This document shows, in pieces, positions 41,701-50,490 of a DNA stretch of 64,000 nt (its first letter is position 1; every line of letters starts with the position of its first letter). The stretch covers positions 1 to 64,000 of the forward strand of contig CAZBRS010000026.1 of assembly GCA_964494475.1 (NCBI GenBank), given 5' to 3'. The stretch is from CAZBRS01 sp964494475 (GTDB taxonomy: Bacteria; Myxococcota_A; UBA9042; CAZBRS01). The notes beneath the pieces are model-generated. The model was given only the letters and a program-made list of their open reading frames with translations, was not told the DNA's origin and did not search any database. The translations under genes were made by a program, and so were the position numbers.

Positions 41701-42630
41701 ATGAAGAACACCTTTCGCATCGGCACCCGGGGAAGCAAGCTGGCGCTCTGGCAGACCGAGTGGGTGCGCGCGCGCCTGGCCGAGCGCTTCCCCGCGCTGA
41801 CCTTCGAGAGCACGGTCATCCACACCACGGGCGACAAGATCCTCGACGTGCCCCTGGCGCGCATCGGCGACAAGGGGCTGTTCACGCGCGAGATCGACCG
41901 CGCCATGCGCGACGGCGAGATCGACCTGGCCGTGCACAGCCTCAAGGACCTGCCGTCGCACCTCGAGGAGGGCATCGTGCTCGGCGCGGTGCCCGTGCGC
42001 GACGAGCCCTGGGACGCGTGGGTGTCGAACGAGTACGCCGAGCCCGCCCGCCTGCCCGTGGGGGCGGTCGTGCTCACGGGCAGCCTGCGGCGCCGCGCGC
42101 AGCTGCTGCACCTGCGCCCCGACCTGACCATCCGCGATCTGCGCGGCAACGTGCAGACGCGCCTGGCGCGCCTCGCCGAGCCCGGCGTGGGCGGCGGCGT
42201 GCTGGCGCTGGCCGGTTTGAAGCGCATGGGCGAGGCCGCGCGCGCGCGGTCGGTGCTGGGCCTGCAGCACTTCGTGCCCGCGGTGGGGCAGGGCGCCATC
42301 GGCGTCACCGCGCGCCCCGACGACGCCGACTCGCTGGCCCTCTTGGCCGCCATCGACGACGCCGACGTCCGGCTGACCGTCGAGGGGGAGCGCGGCTTCC
42401 TGTACGAGATGGAGGGCGGCTGCCAGGTGCCCATGGGGTGCCACGGGCGGCTGGAGAGCGGGCGCCTGCACCTGACGGCGTTCGCCGCGTCGCTCGACGG
42501 CGCCAGGTACTTCCGGGGCGAGTCGGTGGGCCGCCCCGAGCAGGGGCGCGAGCTCGGCCGCGCGCTGGCGACGCGCCTGCTCGACCAGGGCGCGCGCGAG
42601 GTGCTGGCCCAGATCCGCGCGAACCCATGA
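41701..42630 (+). CDS. hemC: hydroxymethylbilane synthase (porphobilinogen deaminase)
   Basis: A 309-residue enzyme joining four porphobilinogen units to hydroxymethylbilane. Visible motifs: GTRGSKLALWQTE (7-19), GDKGLFTREIDRAMRDGEID, AVHSLKDLPSHL with the catalytic Asp/Lys region, TGSLRRRAQLL and RDLRGNVQTRLARL. The dipyrromethane cofactor Cys is Cys241 in EGGCQVPMG. Length matches the family. The ATG of hemD overlaps its stop (ATGA), indicating coupled translation. Confidence 0.96.
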   Translation: MKNTFRIGTRGSKLALWQTEWVRARLAERFPALTFESTVIHTTGDKILDVPLARIGDKGLFTREIDRAMRDGEIDLAVHSLKDLPSHLEEGIVLGAVPVRDEPWDAWVSNEYAEPARLPVGAVVLTGSLRRRAQLLHLRPDLTIRDLRGNVQTRLARLAEPGVGGGVLALAGLKRMGEAARARSVLGLQHFVPAVGQGAIGVTARPDDADSLALLAAIDDADVRLTVEGERGFLYEMEGGCQVPMGCHGRLESGRLHLTAFAASLDGARYFRGESVGRPEQGRELGRALATRLLDQGAREVLAQIRANP

Positions 42631-43349
42631 CCCTGCGCGTCGCGGTCACCCAGGAGGCCGAGGGCGGGCGTCGGCTCGCAGAGCTGCTCCGCGACGCCGG
42701 GTTCGACCCCGTGATGCTCCCCCAGCTCGCCTTCGAGCCGACGGGCAAGGCCGTCCGGGGGACGCGCTTCGACCTGCTGCTCGCCACCAGCCCACGGGCG
42801 CTCGCCTTCCTGGCGTCGACCCCCGGCGGCGCGCCCCGGATCGAGCGCGTGTGGGCGGTGGGCGCCGCTACGGCTCGCGAGGCCGGGGCCCTGGGCCTTC
42901 CGATCGACGCCTCGGTGCAGCCCGGCAGCGGCGCCGCGTTGGGAGCGCTCGTGCCCCAGGCTCCGCCCGTGCTCGACGTGCTGGTGCCGCGGGGCTCGCT
43001 GGGGCGCGACGAGGTGGTGACGGTCGCGCGCGGCAAGGGGCATAGGGTCGAGGCCCCGGTGGTTTACAGGACGGTGCCCGTGGCGTATGACCCCGAGCGC
43101 GTCGCCGCCGTGAGGCACGCGCCGCCCGACGTGCTGCTGTTCACGAGCCCCTCGACCTTTCGGCACTTCGTGGCCGCGTTCGGCCCCGAGGTGGTGGGGG
43201 CGGCGAAGGCCGTGGGCGCGCTCGGCGCCACCACGCGGGCCGAGATCGAGGCCGCGGGCCACTCCGTACGCATCCAGCCGTCCAGGCCCGACCTGGCGCT
43301 GCTGGTGGAAGAGGTGAAGGCATTCCATGAGCAAATCGTGCTTCCTTGA
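42627..43349 (+). CDS. hemD: uroporphyrinogen-III synthase
   Basis: A 240-residue enzyme that cyclises hydroxymethylbilane with inversion of ring D. Sequence conservation in this family is always low; the assignment rests on the two-lobed pattern (FDLLLATSPRALAFL and DVLLFTSPSTFRHFV, each an SP-x-A/T-F element), WAVGAATAREAGALG and VGALGATTRAEIEAAG, plus the position between hemC and hemE. It overlaps hemC by 4 bases and hemE by 23 bases, one of the tightest junctions in the cluster. Confidence 0.9.
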   Translation: MTLRVAVTQEAEGGRRLAELLRDAGFDPVMLPQLAFEPTGKAVRGTRFDLLLATSPRALAFLASTPGGAPRIERVWAVGAATAREAGALGLPIDASVQPGSGAALGALVPQAPPVLDVLVPRGSLGRDEVVTVARGKGHRVEAPVVYRTVPVAYDPERVAAVRHAPPDVLLFTSPSTFRHFVAAFGPEVVGAAKAVGALGATTRAEIEAAGHSVRIQPSRPDLALLVEEVKAFHEQIVLP

Positions 43350-44346
43350 GGCCCTGGCCGGCGGCACGCCGGCGCGCCTGCCCGTGTGGTTCATGCGCCA
43401 GGCGGGCCGCTTCCTGCCCGAGTACCGCGCCGTGCGCGCCAAGCACACCTTCGAGACCATGCTGCACGAGCCCGACCTCATCGCCGAGGTCACCCTGCAA
43501 CCCGTGCGCCGGCTCGACGTCGACGCGGCCATCGTCTTCTCCGACATCCTGGTGCTGCCCGAGGCGCTGGGCATGGGCCTCGGCTACGTCGACGGCGAGG
43601 GACCGCGCTTCGACGCGCCCCTCGAGGACCCCGACACGTTGAAGCCCTTCGATCCGGCGTCGATCGCGTTCTTGACCGAGGGCGTGCGGCGCGTGGTGGC
43701 CGAGTCGCCGGTGCCGCTCATCGGCTTCGCCGGCACACCGTGGACGGTGGCGCTCTACATGCTCGAGGGGCGCCACGGGCGCGACTTTCTGCGCGCGCGT
43801 CGCTACTGGCGCGAGCGGCCGGTCGACTTCGCGCGCGTGCTCGACCTGGTGACCGAAGCCACCGGGGCCTACCTCGAGGCGCAGGTCGAGGCCGGCGCGC
43901 AGGCGATCCAGCTCTTCGACTCGTGGGGCGGGCTGCTCGGGCCGCGCGAGCAGTTCGAGGTGGCCCACCCGTGCGTCGAGCGCATCGTCGATCGGCTGCA
44001 CGAGCGCTTCCCCGGGCTGCCCGTCATCCTCTACTCGCGGGGCACCGGGGCCTACCTGCCGGCGCTGCTCGAGGGCACGACCGTCGACGCCGTCAGCGTG
44101 GATTGGACGGTGGACCTGGCGGCCTACCGCGAGGACCCGCGCTGCCCCCGCGCCGTGCAGGGCAACCTGGATCCGGCGGTCTTCTTCGGCCCCGAGGTCT
44201 CGATCGCCGCGGCCGTCGAGGAGCTGGTCGGCGCGGTGGGCCGGCGGGGCTACGTGCTGAACACGGGCCACGGCTTGAACCCCGAGCTCGACCCCGGCAA
44301 GGTCAAGGTGGCGGTCGACGTCGCCCACGAGCTGGTGGCGTCATGA
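43327..44346 (+). CDS. hemE: uroporphyrinogen decarboxylase
   Basis: A 339-residue enzyme decarboxylating uroporphyrinogen III to coproporphyrinogen III. Family signatures include PVWFMRQAGRFLPEYRA (about residues 18-34), AIVFSDILVLPEALGM with the catalytic Asp, LIGFAGTPWTVALYMLEG, IQLFDSWGGLLGP and GYVLNTGHGLNP. No cofactor site is expected. The start codon lies inside the end of hemD, and its stop overlaps the hemN ATG (ATGA). Confidence 0.96.
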   Translation: MSKSCFLEALAGGTPARLPVWFMRQAGRFLPEYRAVRAKHTFETMLHEPDLIAEVTLQPVRRLDVDAAIVFSDILVLPEALGMGLGYVDGEGPRFDAPLEDPDTLKPFDPASIAFLTEGVRRVVAESPVPLIGFAGTPWTVALYMLEGRHGRDFLRARRYWRERPVDFARVLDLVTEATGAYLEAQVEAGAQAIQLFDSWGGLLGPREQFEVAHPCVERIVDRLHERFPGLPVILYSRGTGAYLPALLEGTTVDAVSVDWTVDLAAYREDPRCPRAVQGNLDPAVFFGPEVSIAAAVEELVGAVGRRGYVLNTGHGLNPELDPGKVKVAVDVAHELVAS

Positions 44347-45728
44347 GAGCCCGCTGGAGCGACCTCGACCTCGCGCCGCTCGCCAAGTACGACCGGCCGG
44401 GGCCGCGGTACACGAGCTACCCGACGGCGCCGCACTTCAAGGCCCCCTTCGGAGCAGCCGACCTGGTGGCCCTCCTCGAGGCCGGGCAGGCCGAGACGCC
44501 CCTCCCGGGGCTGTCGCTCTACGTGCACGTCCCGTTCTGCAAGAGCCAGTGCCTCTACTGCGGCTGCAACTCGATCCCCTGCTCCGATGGCGCGGTCATC
44601 GACGCCTACGTCGACGCGCTGCTCCTCGAGATGGAGCGCGTGCTCGCCCACGTCGACCGGCGGCGCGGGGTTCACCAGCTGCACTTCGGCGGAGGGACGC
44701 CCGGACTGCTCGGCGAGGGCCAGGTCGACGCCATCCTCGACCGGGTGGCGCGGCGCGTGGGGTTCGTGCCGGACGCCGAGCTCTCTATCGAGCTCGACCC
44801 GCGCAGCACGCGGCCGGGCTTCCTTTCCTTCTTGGGCGACCGGGGCTTCAACCGCGTGAGCTTCGGCGTGCAGGACCTCGACCCCGAGGTGCAGCGCGCC
44901 ATCGGGCGCGTGCAACCCTTCGAGGCCACGACGCGGGTGGTGAACGAGGCGCGCGCGGCGGGTTTCGGCTCGGTGAACGTCGACCTGATCTACGGCCTGC
45001 CCCTGCAGACGCGCGAGCGCTTCGCGCGCACCGTCGAGGGCGTGCTCGGCCTCTCGCCCGATCGCGTGGCCCTCTTCAACTTCGCGTACGTGCCGCACCT
45101 GAAGCCCTTCCAGGCGCAGATGCCCATCGACCGCCTGCCCTCGGTCGAAGAGAAGGTGCGGCTGTTCCTCGAGACGATCGATCGCCTGGAGGCCGCCGGC
45201 TACCGCTTCCTGGGGCTCGACCACTTCGCGCTCCCGTCCGACGAGCTGGCGCAGGCGTTCGAGCAGGGCCGGCTGCACCGCAACTTCCAGGGCTACACGG
45301 TGCTCGACGGGCCCGAGGTGCTGGCCTTCGGCGCCAGCGCCATCTCGCAGCTCCGGCACGGCTTCGCGCAGAACGTGCGCGATCACGCCGAGTACCGCGA
45401 GCTCGTGGCCTCGGATCGCTCGCCCCTCGAGCGCGGGCTGGCCCTCACGGCCGACGATCGGGTGCGCCAGGCCGTGATCGAAGAGATCATGTGCAACCTG
45501 CGCCTGGAGCCGGCGCGTATCGGCGCGCGCTTCGGGCTCGACTTCGACGCGGCCTTCCTGGGTTGGCGCGAGCGCCTGGCGGGGCTGGCGGCCGACGGCT
45601 GCCTCACGTGGCAGGACGAGGGCTTCCGCGTGACCCGCAGGGGCCGCTTGGTGCTGCGCAACCTCGCCATGACCTTCGACGCCTACCTGCCCGGGGAGAG
45701 CGGAGCGGGCTATTCGCGGACGCTCTAG
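44343..45728 (+). CDS. hemN: oxygen-independent coproporphyrinogen-III dehydrogenase
   Basis: A 461-residue radical SAM enzyme converting coproporphyrinogen III to protoporphyrinogen IX. The [4Fe-4S] motif CKSQCLYCGC (Cys66, Cys70, Cys73, with Cys75) has the CxxxCxxCxC spacing of true HemN rather than of HemW. N-terminal PGPRYTSYPTAPHF is likewise diagnostic. FGGGTPGLL, RVSFGVQDLDPEVQRAIGRV and VNVDLIYGLP follow. No oxygen-dependent HemF is present in the window, so this step does not need O2 here. Coupled to hemE by ATGA; 11 bases before hemH. Confidence 0.95.
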   Translation: MRARWSDLDLAPLAKYDRPGPRYTSYPTAPHFKAPFGAADLVALLEAGQAETPLPGLSLYVHVPFCKSQCLYCGCNSIPCSDGAVIDAYVDALLLEMERVLAHVDRRRGVHQLHFGGGTPGLLGEGQVDAILDRVARRVGFVPDAELSIELDPRSTRPGFLSFLGDRGFNRVSFGVQDLDPEVQRAIGRVQPFEATTRVVNEARAAGFGSVNVDLIYGLPLQTRERFARTVEGVLGLSPDRVALFNFAYVPHLKPFQAQMPIDRLPSVEEKVRLFLETIDRLEAAGYRFLGLDHFALPSDELAQAFEQGRLHRNFQGYTVLDGPEVLAFGASAISQLRHGFAQNVRDHAEYRELVASDRSPLERGLALTADDRVRQAVIEEIMCNLRLEPARIGARFGLDFDAAFLGWRERLAGLAADGCLTWQDEGFRVTRRGRLVLRNLAMTFDAYLPGESGAGYSRTL

Positions 45729-45739
45729 GGGCCGTTGGC

Positions 45740-46666
45740 ATGAACCGCACGACCGTGCTGCTGGCCTCGTTCGGGGGCCCCGAGCGCCCGGACGAGATCC
45801 GCGCATTCCTGGTGCGGCTCTTCTCCGATCGGCGCATCCTGCCCTTCCCGGGGCGGGGGCTCGTCGCGCGCCTGATCGCGCGCCGTCGCGCTCCGAAGGT
45901 GGCCTGGAAGTACGAGCGCATGGGCGGGGGCTCGCCGGTCGTGCCGACCACGGGTCGGCAGGCCGAGCTGCTGGCCGCCGAGCTCGCGAAGCGGGACCGC
46001 GTCGTCACCGTCGAGGCCGGCTACCTTTACAGCCTGCCCTCGGTCCGCGAGGTGGCCCGGGCGGCCGCGGCGCGCGGGCCCCTGCTGGTGGTGCCGCTCT
46101 TCCCCCAGCGCTCGTTCGCCGGCCTCGGCTCCATCGAAGACCAGGTGGCGGGCCTCGGCGCCCGCGTGATCGAGGACTTCCACGTGCACCCGGGCTTCGT
46201 GGCCTTCCACGCCCGGCGCGCGCGCGACGCCCTGGCCTCGCTCGATCGACGCGGCCAACGCCTGCTGTTCGCGGCCCACTCGGTGCCCGTGGCCTACGTG
46301 CGGAAGGGCGACCCCTACGTCGAGCGCGTGCGCGCCAGCGTGCGGGCCATCACGGCGGCCGCGGGGCTCGAGCCCGCGCGGGTCTCGATCGCCTTCCAGA
46401 GCCGCGTGGGGCCCGTGGAGTGGGTGGGGCCGACCCCCGAAGAGGCCGTGGCCGCCCTGCCTTCCGACACGCGCTCGCTGGTCGTGGTGCCCCTGTCGTT
46501 CGTCGCCGAGAACCTCGAGACGCTGATCGACCTCGACGTCGAGCTGGCGGAGCACGTGGCGGCCACGCGGCCCGACGTGACCTTCGTGCGCACGCCGGCG
46601 CCCACGGTCGAGGACGACGTCATCGCCTTCCTGGCCGACCTGGTGGAGGAGCACCTCGATGCGTGA
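45740..46666 (+). CDS. hemH: ferrochelatase
   Basis: A 308-residue enzyme inserting Fe2+ into protoporphyrin IX. Motifs: LLASFGGPERPDEIRAFL, KYERMGGGSP, VVPLFPQ, LFAAHSVPVAY with the catalytic His, and a later FVAENLETLIDLDVE containing the conserved Glu. The length is on the short side but normal for bacteria. Its last codons overlap hemG by 8 bases. There is no HemQ-type gene nearby, which favours the protoporphyrin-dependent branch of the pathway. Confidence 0.93.
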   Translation: MNRTTVLLASFGGPERPDEIRAFLVRLFSDRRILPFPGRGLVARLIARRRAPKVAWKYERMGGGSPVVPTTGRQAELLAAELAKRDRVVTVEAGYLYSLPSVREVARAAAARGPLLVVPLFPQRSFAGLGSIEDQVAGLGARVIEDFHVHPGFVAFHARRARDALASLDRRGQRLLFAAHSVPVAYVRKGDPYVERVRASVRAITAAAGLEPARVSIAFQSRVGPVEWVGPTPEEAVAALPSDTRSLVVVPLSFVAENLETLIDLDVELAEHVAATRPDVTFVRTPAPTVEDDVIAFLADLVEEHLDA

Positions 46667-48038
46667 CGTGATCGTCGTGGGCGGCGGCATCTCGGGGCTG
46701 ACGGTGGCGGACGAGCTTCGGCGACGGGGCCGCGACGTGGTCGTGCTCGAGGCCACCGATCGCCTGGGCGGGGTCATCCGCTCGGAGCGGGTCGAGGGGT
46801 TCCTGCTCGAGCACGGGCCGAACACGGTGCTGGCCACCTCGGGCGAGCTCACGAGCCTGCTCGAGGCGGTGGGCCTCTCCGATCGCATCCTGTGGGGCGG
46901 CGCTGCCTCGTCGAAGCGCTTCGTGGTGCGCGGCGGCAAGCTGCGCGCGGTGCCCACCAGCCCTCCGGCCTTCCTCGGCACGCGCCTGTTCCGCTTCGGG
47001 GCCAAGCTCCGGCTGCTGCGCGAGCCGTGGATCCCGCCGAGCCCGCCCGACGCCACCGAGAGCCTGGCCGACTTCGTGGTCCGGCGCCTCGGGCGCGAGT
47101 TCCTCGACTACGCCATCAACCCCTTCGTGTCGGGCGTCTACGCCGGCCGACCCGAGGAGCTCGAGGTGCGCACGGCCTTCGCCAAGGTGTGGCAGCTCGA
47201 GCAGACCTACGGCAGCCTGATCCGCGGCGCCCTCCGCGGCGCGAAGGAGCGCAAGGCGCGCGAGGCGGCGGGCGAGGTGGCCAAGGACCGCGCGCGGCTG
47301 TTCTCGTTCCCCGACGGCAACGAGGAGCTGCCCCGCGCCCTCGGGCGCGCCCTCGGCGACGCCGTGCGCCTGGGGGCCGAAGCGCGCGCGGTCTCGCGCG
47401 GGACCGGGGGCTGGCGGGTCGACGCGGTCCGAGACGGCTCGCCCGAGACCCACGAGGCGCGCGCGCTGGTCGTGACGTCGTCGCTCGCGGGCCTGCGCCG
47501 GCTGCTGCCCGACCCCGACCTGGCGCCCCTCGACGAGGTGCCGTACCCGCCCCTGGCCGTGGTCTTCCTGGGCTGGACGAGCGAGCCCGGAGGTCGCTCG
47601 CGCGATGGCTTCGGCTTCCTCGTGCCCGAGAAGGAGGGGCGCACCATGCTGGGCACGCTCTGGAACTCGAGCCTCTTCCCGGGGCGCTGCCCCGACGGGG
47701 GCGCGGCGCTCACGTGCTTCGTGGGAGGCCGGCGCGACCCCGAGCTCGCCGGGCTGCCCGACGGCCAGCTGGTCGAGCGCGTGCTCGCCGACCTCGCCGA
47801 CCTCATGGGGCTCGCGAAGCCGCCCGACCTGGTGCGCGTGACGCGCTACGCCGAGGCCATCCCGCAGTACACCGTGGGTCACGCGCGCCGCCTCGAGGCG
47901 CTGGCGCGCTTCGAGGCCGACCGTCCGGGGCTCTACGTGGGCTCCAGCCTGGTCGGGGGCATCTCGGTGGGCGATCGCATCCGCCTGGGCGCGGCGCTCG
48001 CCGCTCGCGTAGACGCGGCGTTGGCCGCGGTGGTATAG
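46659..48038 (+). CDS. hemG: protoporphyrinogen oxidase (HemY-type flavoprotein)
   Basis: A 459-residue FAD enzyme oxidising protoporphyrinogen IX to protoporphyrin IX with O2. It starts with the dinucleotide-binding VVGGGISGLTVADEL (residues 5-19) and VLEATDRLGGVIRS, then has the family-typical FVVRRLGREFLDYAINPFVSGVYAG. It ends with the second FAD segment GLYVGSSLVGGISVGDRI. The symbol hemY is used by some for this type. It overlaps hemH by 8 bases; hemB follows after 31 bases with its own GGAGGAG. Confidence 0.93.
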   Translation: MRDVIVVGGGISGLTVADELRRRGRDVVVLEATDRLGGVIRSERVEGFLLEHGPNTVLATSGELTSLLEAVGLSDRILWGGAASSKRFVVRGGKLRAVPTSPPAFLGTRLFRFGAKLRLLREPWIPPSPPDATESLADFVVRRLGREFLDYAINPFVSGVYAGRPEELEVRTAFAKVWQLEQTYGSLIRGALRGAKERKAREAAGEVAKDRARLFSFPDGNEELPRALGRALGDAVRLGAEARAVSRGTGGWRVDAVRDGSPETHEARALVVTSSLAGLRRLLPDPDLAPLDEVPYPPLAVVFLGWTSEPGGRSRDGFGFLVPEKEGRTMLGTLWNSSLFPGRCPDGGAALTCFVGGRRDPELAGLPDGQLVERVLADLADLMGLAKPPDLVRVTRYAEAIPQYTVGHARRLEALARFEADRPGLYVGSSLVGGISVGDRIRLGAALAARVDAALAAVV

Positions 48039-48069
48039 AAGGATCACCCGAAAGCTGGAGGAGCCCGCC

Positions 48070-49038
48070 ATGTTCACCCCCGTCATCCGCCCGCGGCGCC
48101 TGCGCCGCAACGAGGCCATCCGCGCGCTGGTGCGCGAGACCACCGTCACGCGCGACGACCTGGTCCAGCCCCTCTTCGTGATCCACGGCAGGGGCGTGCG
48201 GAACCCGGTGTCGTCCATGCCCGGCGTGCTCCAGCTGTCGGTCGACGAGACGCTGAAGGAGTGCCAGGAGCTCGTGCACCGCGGCGTGCGCGCCGTGCTG
48301 CTCTTCGGCATCCCCGAGCGCAAGGACGCCGTCGGCTCCGACTCGTACACCGAGGGCGGCATCATCCAGACGGCCGTGAAGGCCATGAAGGACCGCTTCC
48401 CGAGCCTCTACGTGATCACCGACGTGTGCCTGTGCGAGTACACCGACCACGGCCACTGCGGCCCCGTGCAGGACGGCGACGTCGACAACGACGCCACGCT
48501 CGCGCTGCTGCAGAAGCAGGTGGTGGCCCACGCGAAGGCCGGCGCCGACATGGTGGCCCCCTCGGGCATGATGGACGGCATGGTCGCGGCCATCCGCGAG
48601 GCCCTCGACGACGAGAGCTACACGGGCGTGCCCATCATGAGCTACGCCGCCAAGTACGCCTCGGGCTACTACGGCCCCTTCCGCGAGGCCGCCGAGAGCG
48701 CGCCCAAGTTCGGCGACCGCCGCGCCTACCAGATGGATCCCGCCAACGCCGAGGAGGCCCTGCGCGAGGTCGAGCTCGACGTCGACGAGGGCGCCGACAT
48801 CGTGATGGTGAAGCCCGCCGGCCCCTACCTCGACATCATCCACCGCGTGAAGACCACCTTCGGCCTGCCCACGGCCGCCTACCAGGTCTCGGGCGAGTTC
48901 TCGATGATCGAGGCCGCCGCCGCCAAGGGCTGGATCGACCGCGACCGCGTGGTGCGCGAGAGCCTGACGAGCATCAAGCGCGCGGGCGCCGACATCATCC
49001 TCAGCTACTTCACCAAGGAGTTCGCGGACAAGCTGTAG
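48070..49038 (+). CDS. hemB: porphobilinogen synthase (5-aminolevulinate dehydratase)
   Basis: A 322-residue enzyme condensing two 5-aminolevulinate to porphobilinogen. The two Schiff-base Lys are in SYAAKYASGYYGPFREA and MVKPAGPYLD. The metal-site segment CLCEYTDHGHCG has the three Cys of the Zn2+-dependent class. SGMMDGMVAAIR and YQVSGEFSMI are also diagnostic. Last gene of the haem cluster although it acts second. GGAGGAG lies ahead of the ATG. An imperfect GC hairpin (49044-49079) follows the stop. Confidence 0.96.
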   Translation: MFTPVIRPRRLRRNEAIRALVRETTVTRDDLVQPLFVIHGRGVRNPVSSMPGVLQLSVDETLKECQELVHRGVRAVLLFGIPERKDAVGSDSYTEGGIIQTAVKAMKDRFPSLYVITDVCLCEYTDHGHCGPVQDGDVDNDATLALLQKQVVAHAKAGADMVAPSGMMDGMVAAIREALDDESYTGVPIMSYAAKYASGYYGPFREAAESAPKFGDRRAYQMDPANAEEALREVELDVDEGADIVMVKPAGPYLDIIHRVKTTFGLPTAAYQVSGEFSMIEAAAAKGWIDRDRVVRESLTSIKRAGADIILSYFTKEFADKL

Positions 49039-49057
49039 GCGCGCGCGGGGAACCTTG

Positions 49058-49086
49058 TTGTCGCCGCGCCGTTCCCGCGGTACATT
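49058..49086 (+). promoter_or_regulatory. promoter for the ATPase/TOPRIM-like pair
   Basis: TTGTCG (49058-49063), 17 bp, TACATT (49081-49086), 27 bases before the ATG at 49114. It lies inside the imperfect hairpin that follows hemB. Confidence 0.45.
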
Positions 49087-49113
49087 TCCTTCGTCATCAC
49101 GGTCAAGGCTCTC

Positions 49114-50490
49114 ATGCTGCTCCGGCTTCACGTCAAGGGATTCAAGAACCTCCGGGACGTCGACGTCCGCTTCGGTCCCCTGACCTGCTTCGTGGGCGCG
49201 AACGGCGTGGGCAAGTCGAACATCTTCGACGCCATAGGATTGCTTCAAGCGCTCGCCGAGACGGATATCCAGAGCGCGGCGCAGGCTGTTCGCAGCCCCA
49301 TCTCGGGGACCTTCGGGCCTCGCGACCTGTTCTGGGCCGGAGATACGAGCCAGACGATGTCGTTCGTCGTCGACATGCTCGTTCCGCAGAGCGTCGTGGA
49401 CGACTTCGGCCGCCTGGCGACGCCCGCGACGACGCTGCTACGTTACGAGATCGCGTTGCGATACGTTACGGCGCCGGCACCACGACTCGAGCTCGTGCAC
49501 GAGGCGCTGGCGCCGCTCAAGTTCAGTGAAGCGAAGCGTGTCATCGGGTTCCCGTTCGGAGCCAGGTTCTCGAAGGCTGCCGTGAAGCCCACTCGGCGCG
49601 TCGGGCCCCTGGTATCGACGCGGCGGGAAGAACACGGTATCGAGGTCGTGCTGCACCAGGACGGCGGAAGCCGGGGTCAGCCGATCCCCGCCGGTCGATC
49701 GCAGAAGACGGTCGTGGGCGGCACCAACGCGGCCGAGTATCCCACGGTCCTGGCGGCCCGACGCGAGATGGCCTCCTGGAAGGCACTCCAGCTCGAGCCG
49801 TCGGCCATGCGCGCGCCAGATCCCCTCGGTGGTGCCAGCCACGTCGATGTCCACGGCGGCTGCATCGCGGCTACGCTTGCGCGGCTCGCCGCCGGCGACG
49901 ACACCCCCGGAAGGACGGAGGCCGCCGCCGCCAATCGCCTGGCCGAGTTGGTTCCCGAGGTTCGCTCGGTGCGCATAGACCGCGACGAGTCCCGGCAACA
50001 GATGTCCGTGCTCTTGGGGCTCGATGGCTGCGAACAGGAGCTTGGGCCCCGGTCCATCTCGGACGGGACGCTGAGGTATCTGGCGTTGGTCACCATGGAG
50101 CTCGATCCCGAGTCGGGGGGCGTGCTCTGCATGGAAGAGCCCGAGAACGGCATGCACCCGGCTCGCGTTCCGGCCATCGTCGATCTCCTGCGCGATTTCA
50201 TCGTCGACCCGAAGGAGGAGATCGGCCCCGACAACCCACTTCGCCAGGTGATCCTGAACACGCACTCGCCCGACGTCGTACGTCAGATGGACCCTCACGA
50301 GGTGCTCTTCGTCGACACGATTGACGATCCGGACGGTCGAAGCGCCATGGTCTCGGCGGTCGAAAACACGTGGCGCTCCGGCATGCGACGAGTGCCACTG
50401 CAGAAGATGATCGACTTCATGGGCGGCGCGCCGGTTCGCGACACCTACGTGCAAATGAAGCTGCCACTGGAGTTCGGGACGGCGCGATGA
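49114..50490 (+). CDS. AAA/ABC-type ATPase (OLD/AbiL-like), candidate defence protein
   Basis: A 458-residue soluble P-loop ATPase of the SMC/OLD/AAA_21 type. The N-terminus LRLHVKGFKNLRDVDVRFGP leads into Walker A GANGVGKSN (28-36) and then a long variable insert (about 60-300). The ABC-like signature region is LGPRSISDGTLRYLAL, followed by Walker B GVLCMEEPENGMHP and H-loop VILNTHSPDVV. No C-terminal TOPRIM domain is fused; that role is plausibly taken by the next gene, coupled by ATGA. The arrangement resembles two-gene abortive-infection systems (AbiL, PARIS-like). Codons are less GC3-biased than in the neighbouring hemB, suggesting transfer. Defence function is inferred. Confidence 0.8.
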   Translation: MLLRLHVKGFKNLRDVDVRFGPLTCFVGANGVGKSNIFDAIGLLQALAETDIQSAAQAVRSPISGTFGPRDLFWAGDTSQTMSFVVDMLVPQSVVDDFGRLATPATTLLRYEIALRYVTAPAPRLELVHEALAPLKFSEAKRVIGFPFGARFSKAAVKPTRRVGPLVSTRREEHGIEVVLHQDGGSRGQPIPAGRSQKTVVGGTNAAEYPTVLAARREMASWKALQLEPSAMRAPDPLGGASHVDVHGGCIAATLARLAAGDDTPGRTEAAAANRLAELVPEVRSVRIDRDESRQQMSVLLGLDGCEQELGPRSISDGTLRYLALVTMELDPESGGVLCMEEPENGMHPARVPAIVDLLRDFIVDPKEEIGPDNPLRQVILNTHSPDVVRQMDPHEVLFVDTIDDPDGRSAMVSAVENTWRSGMRRVPLQKMIDFMGGAPVRDTYVQMKLPLEFGTAR

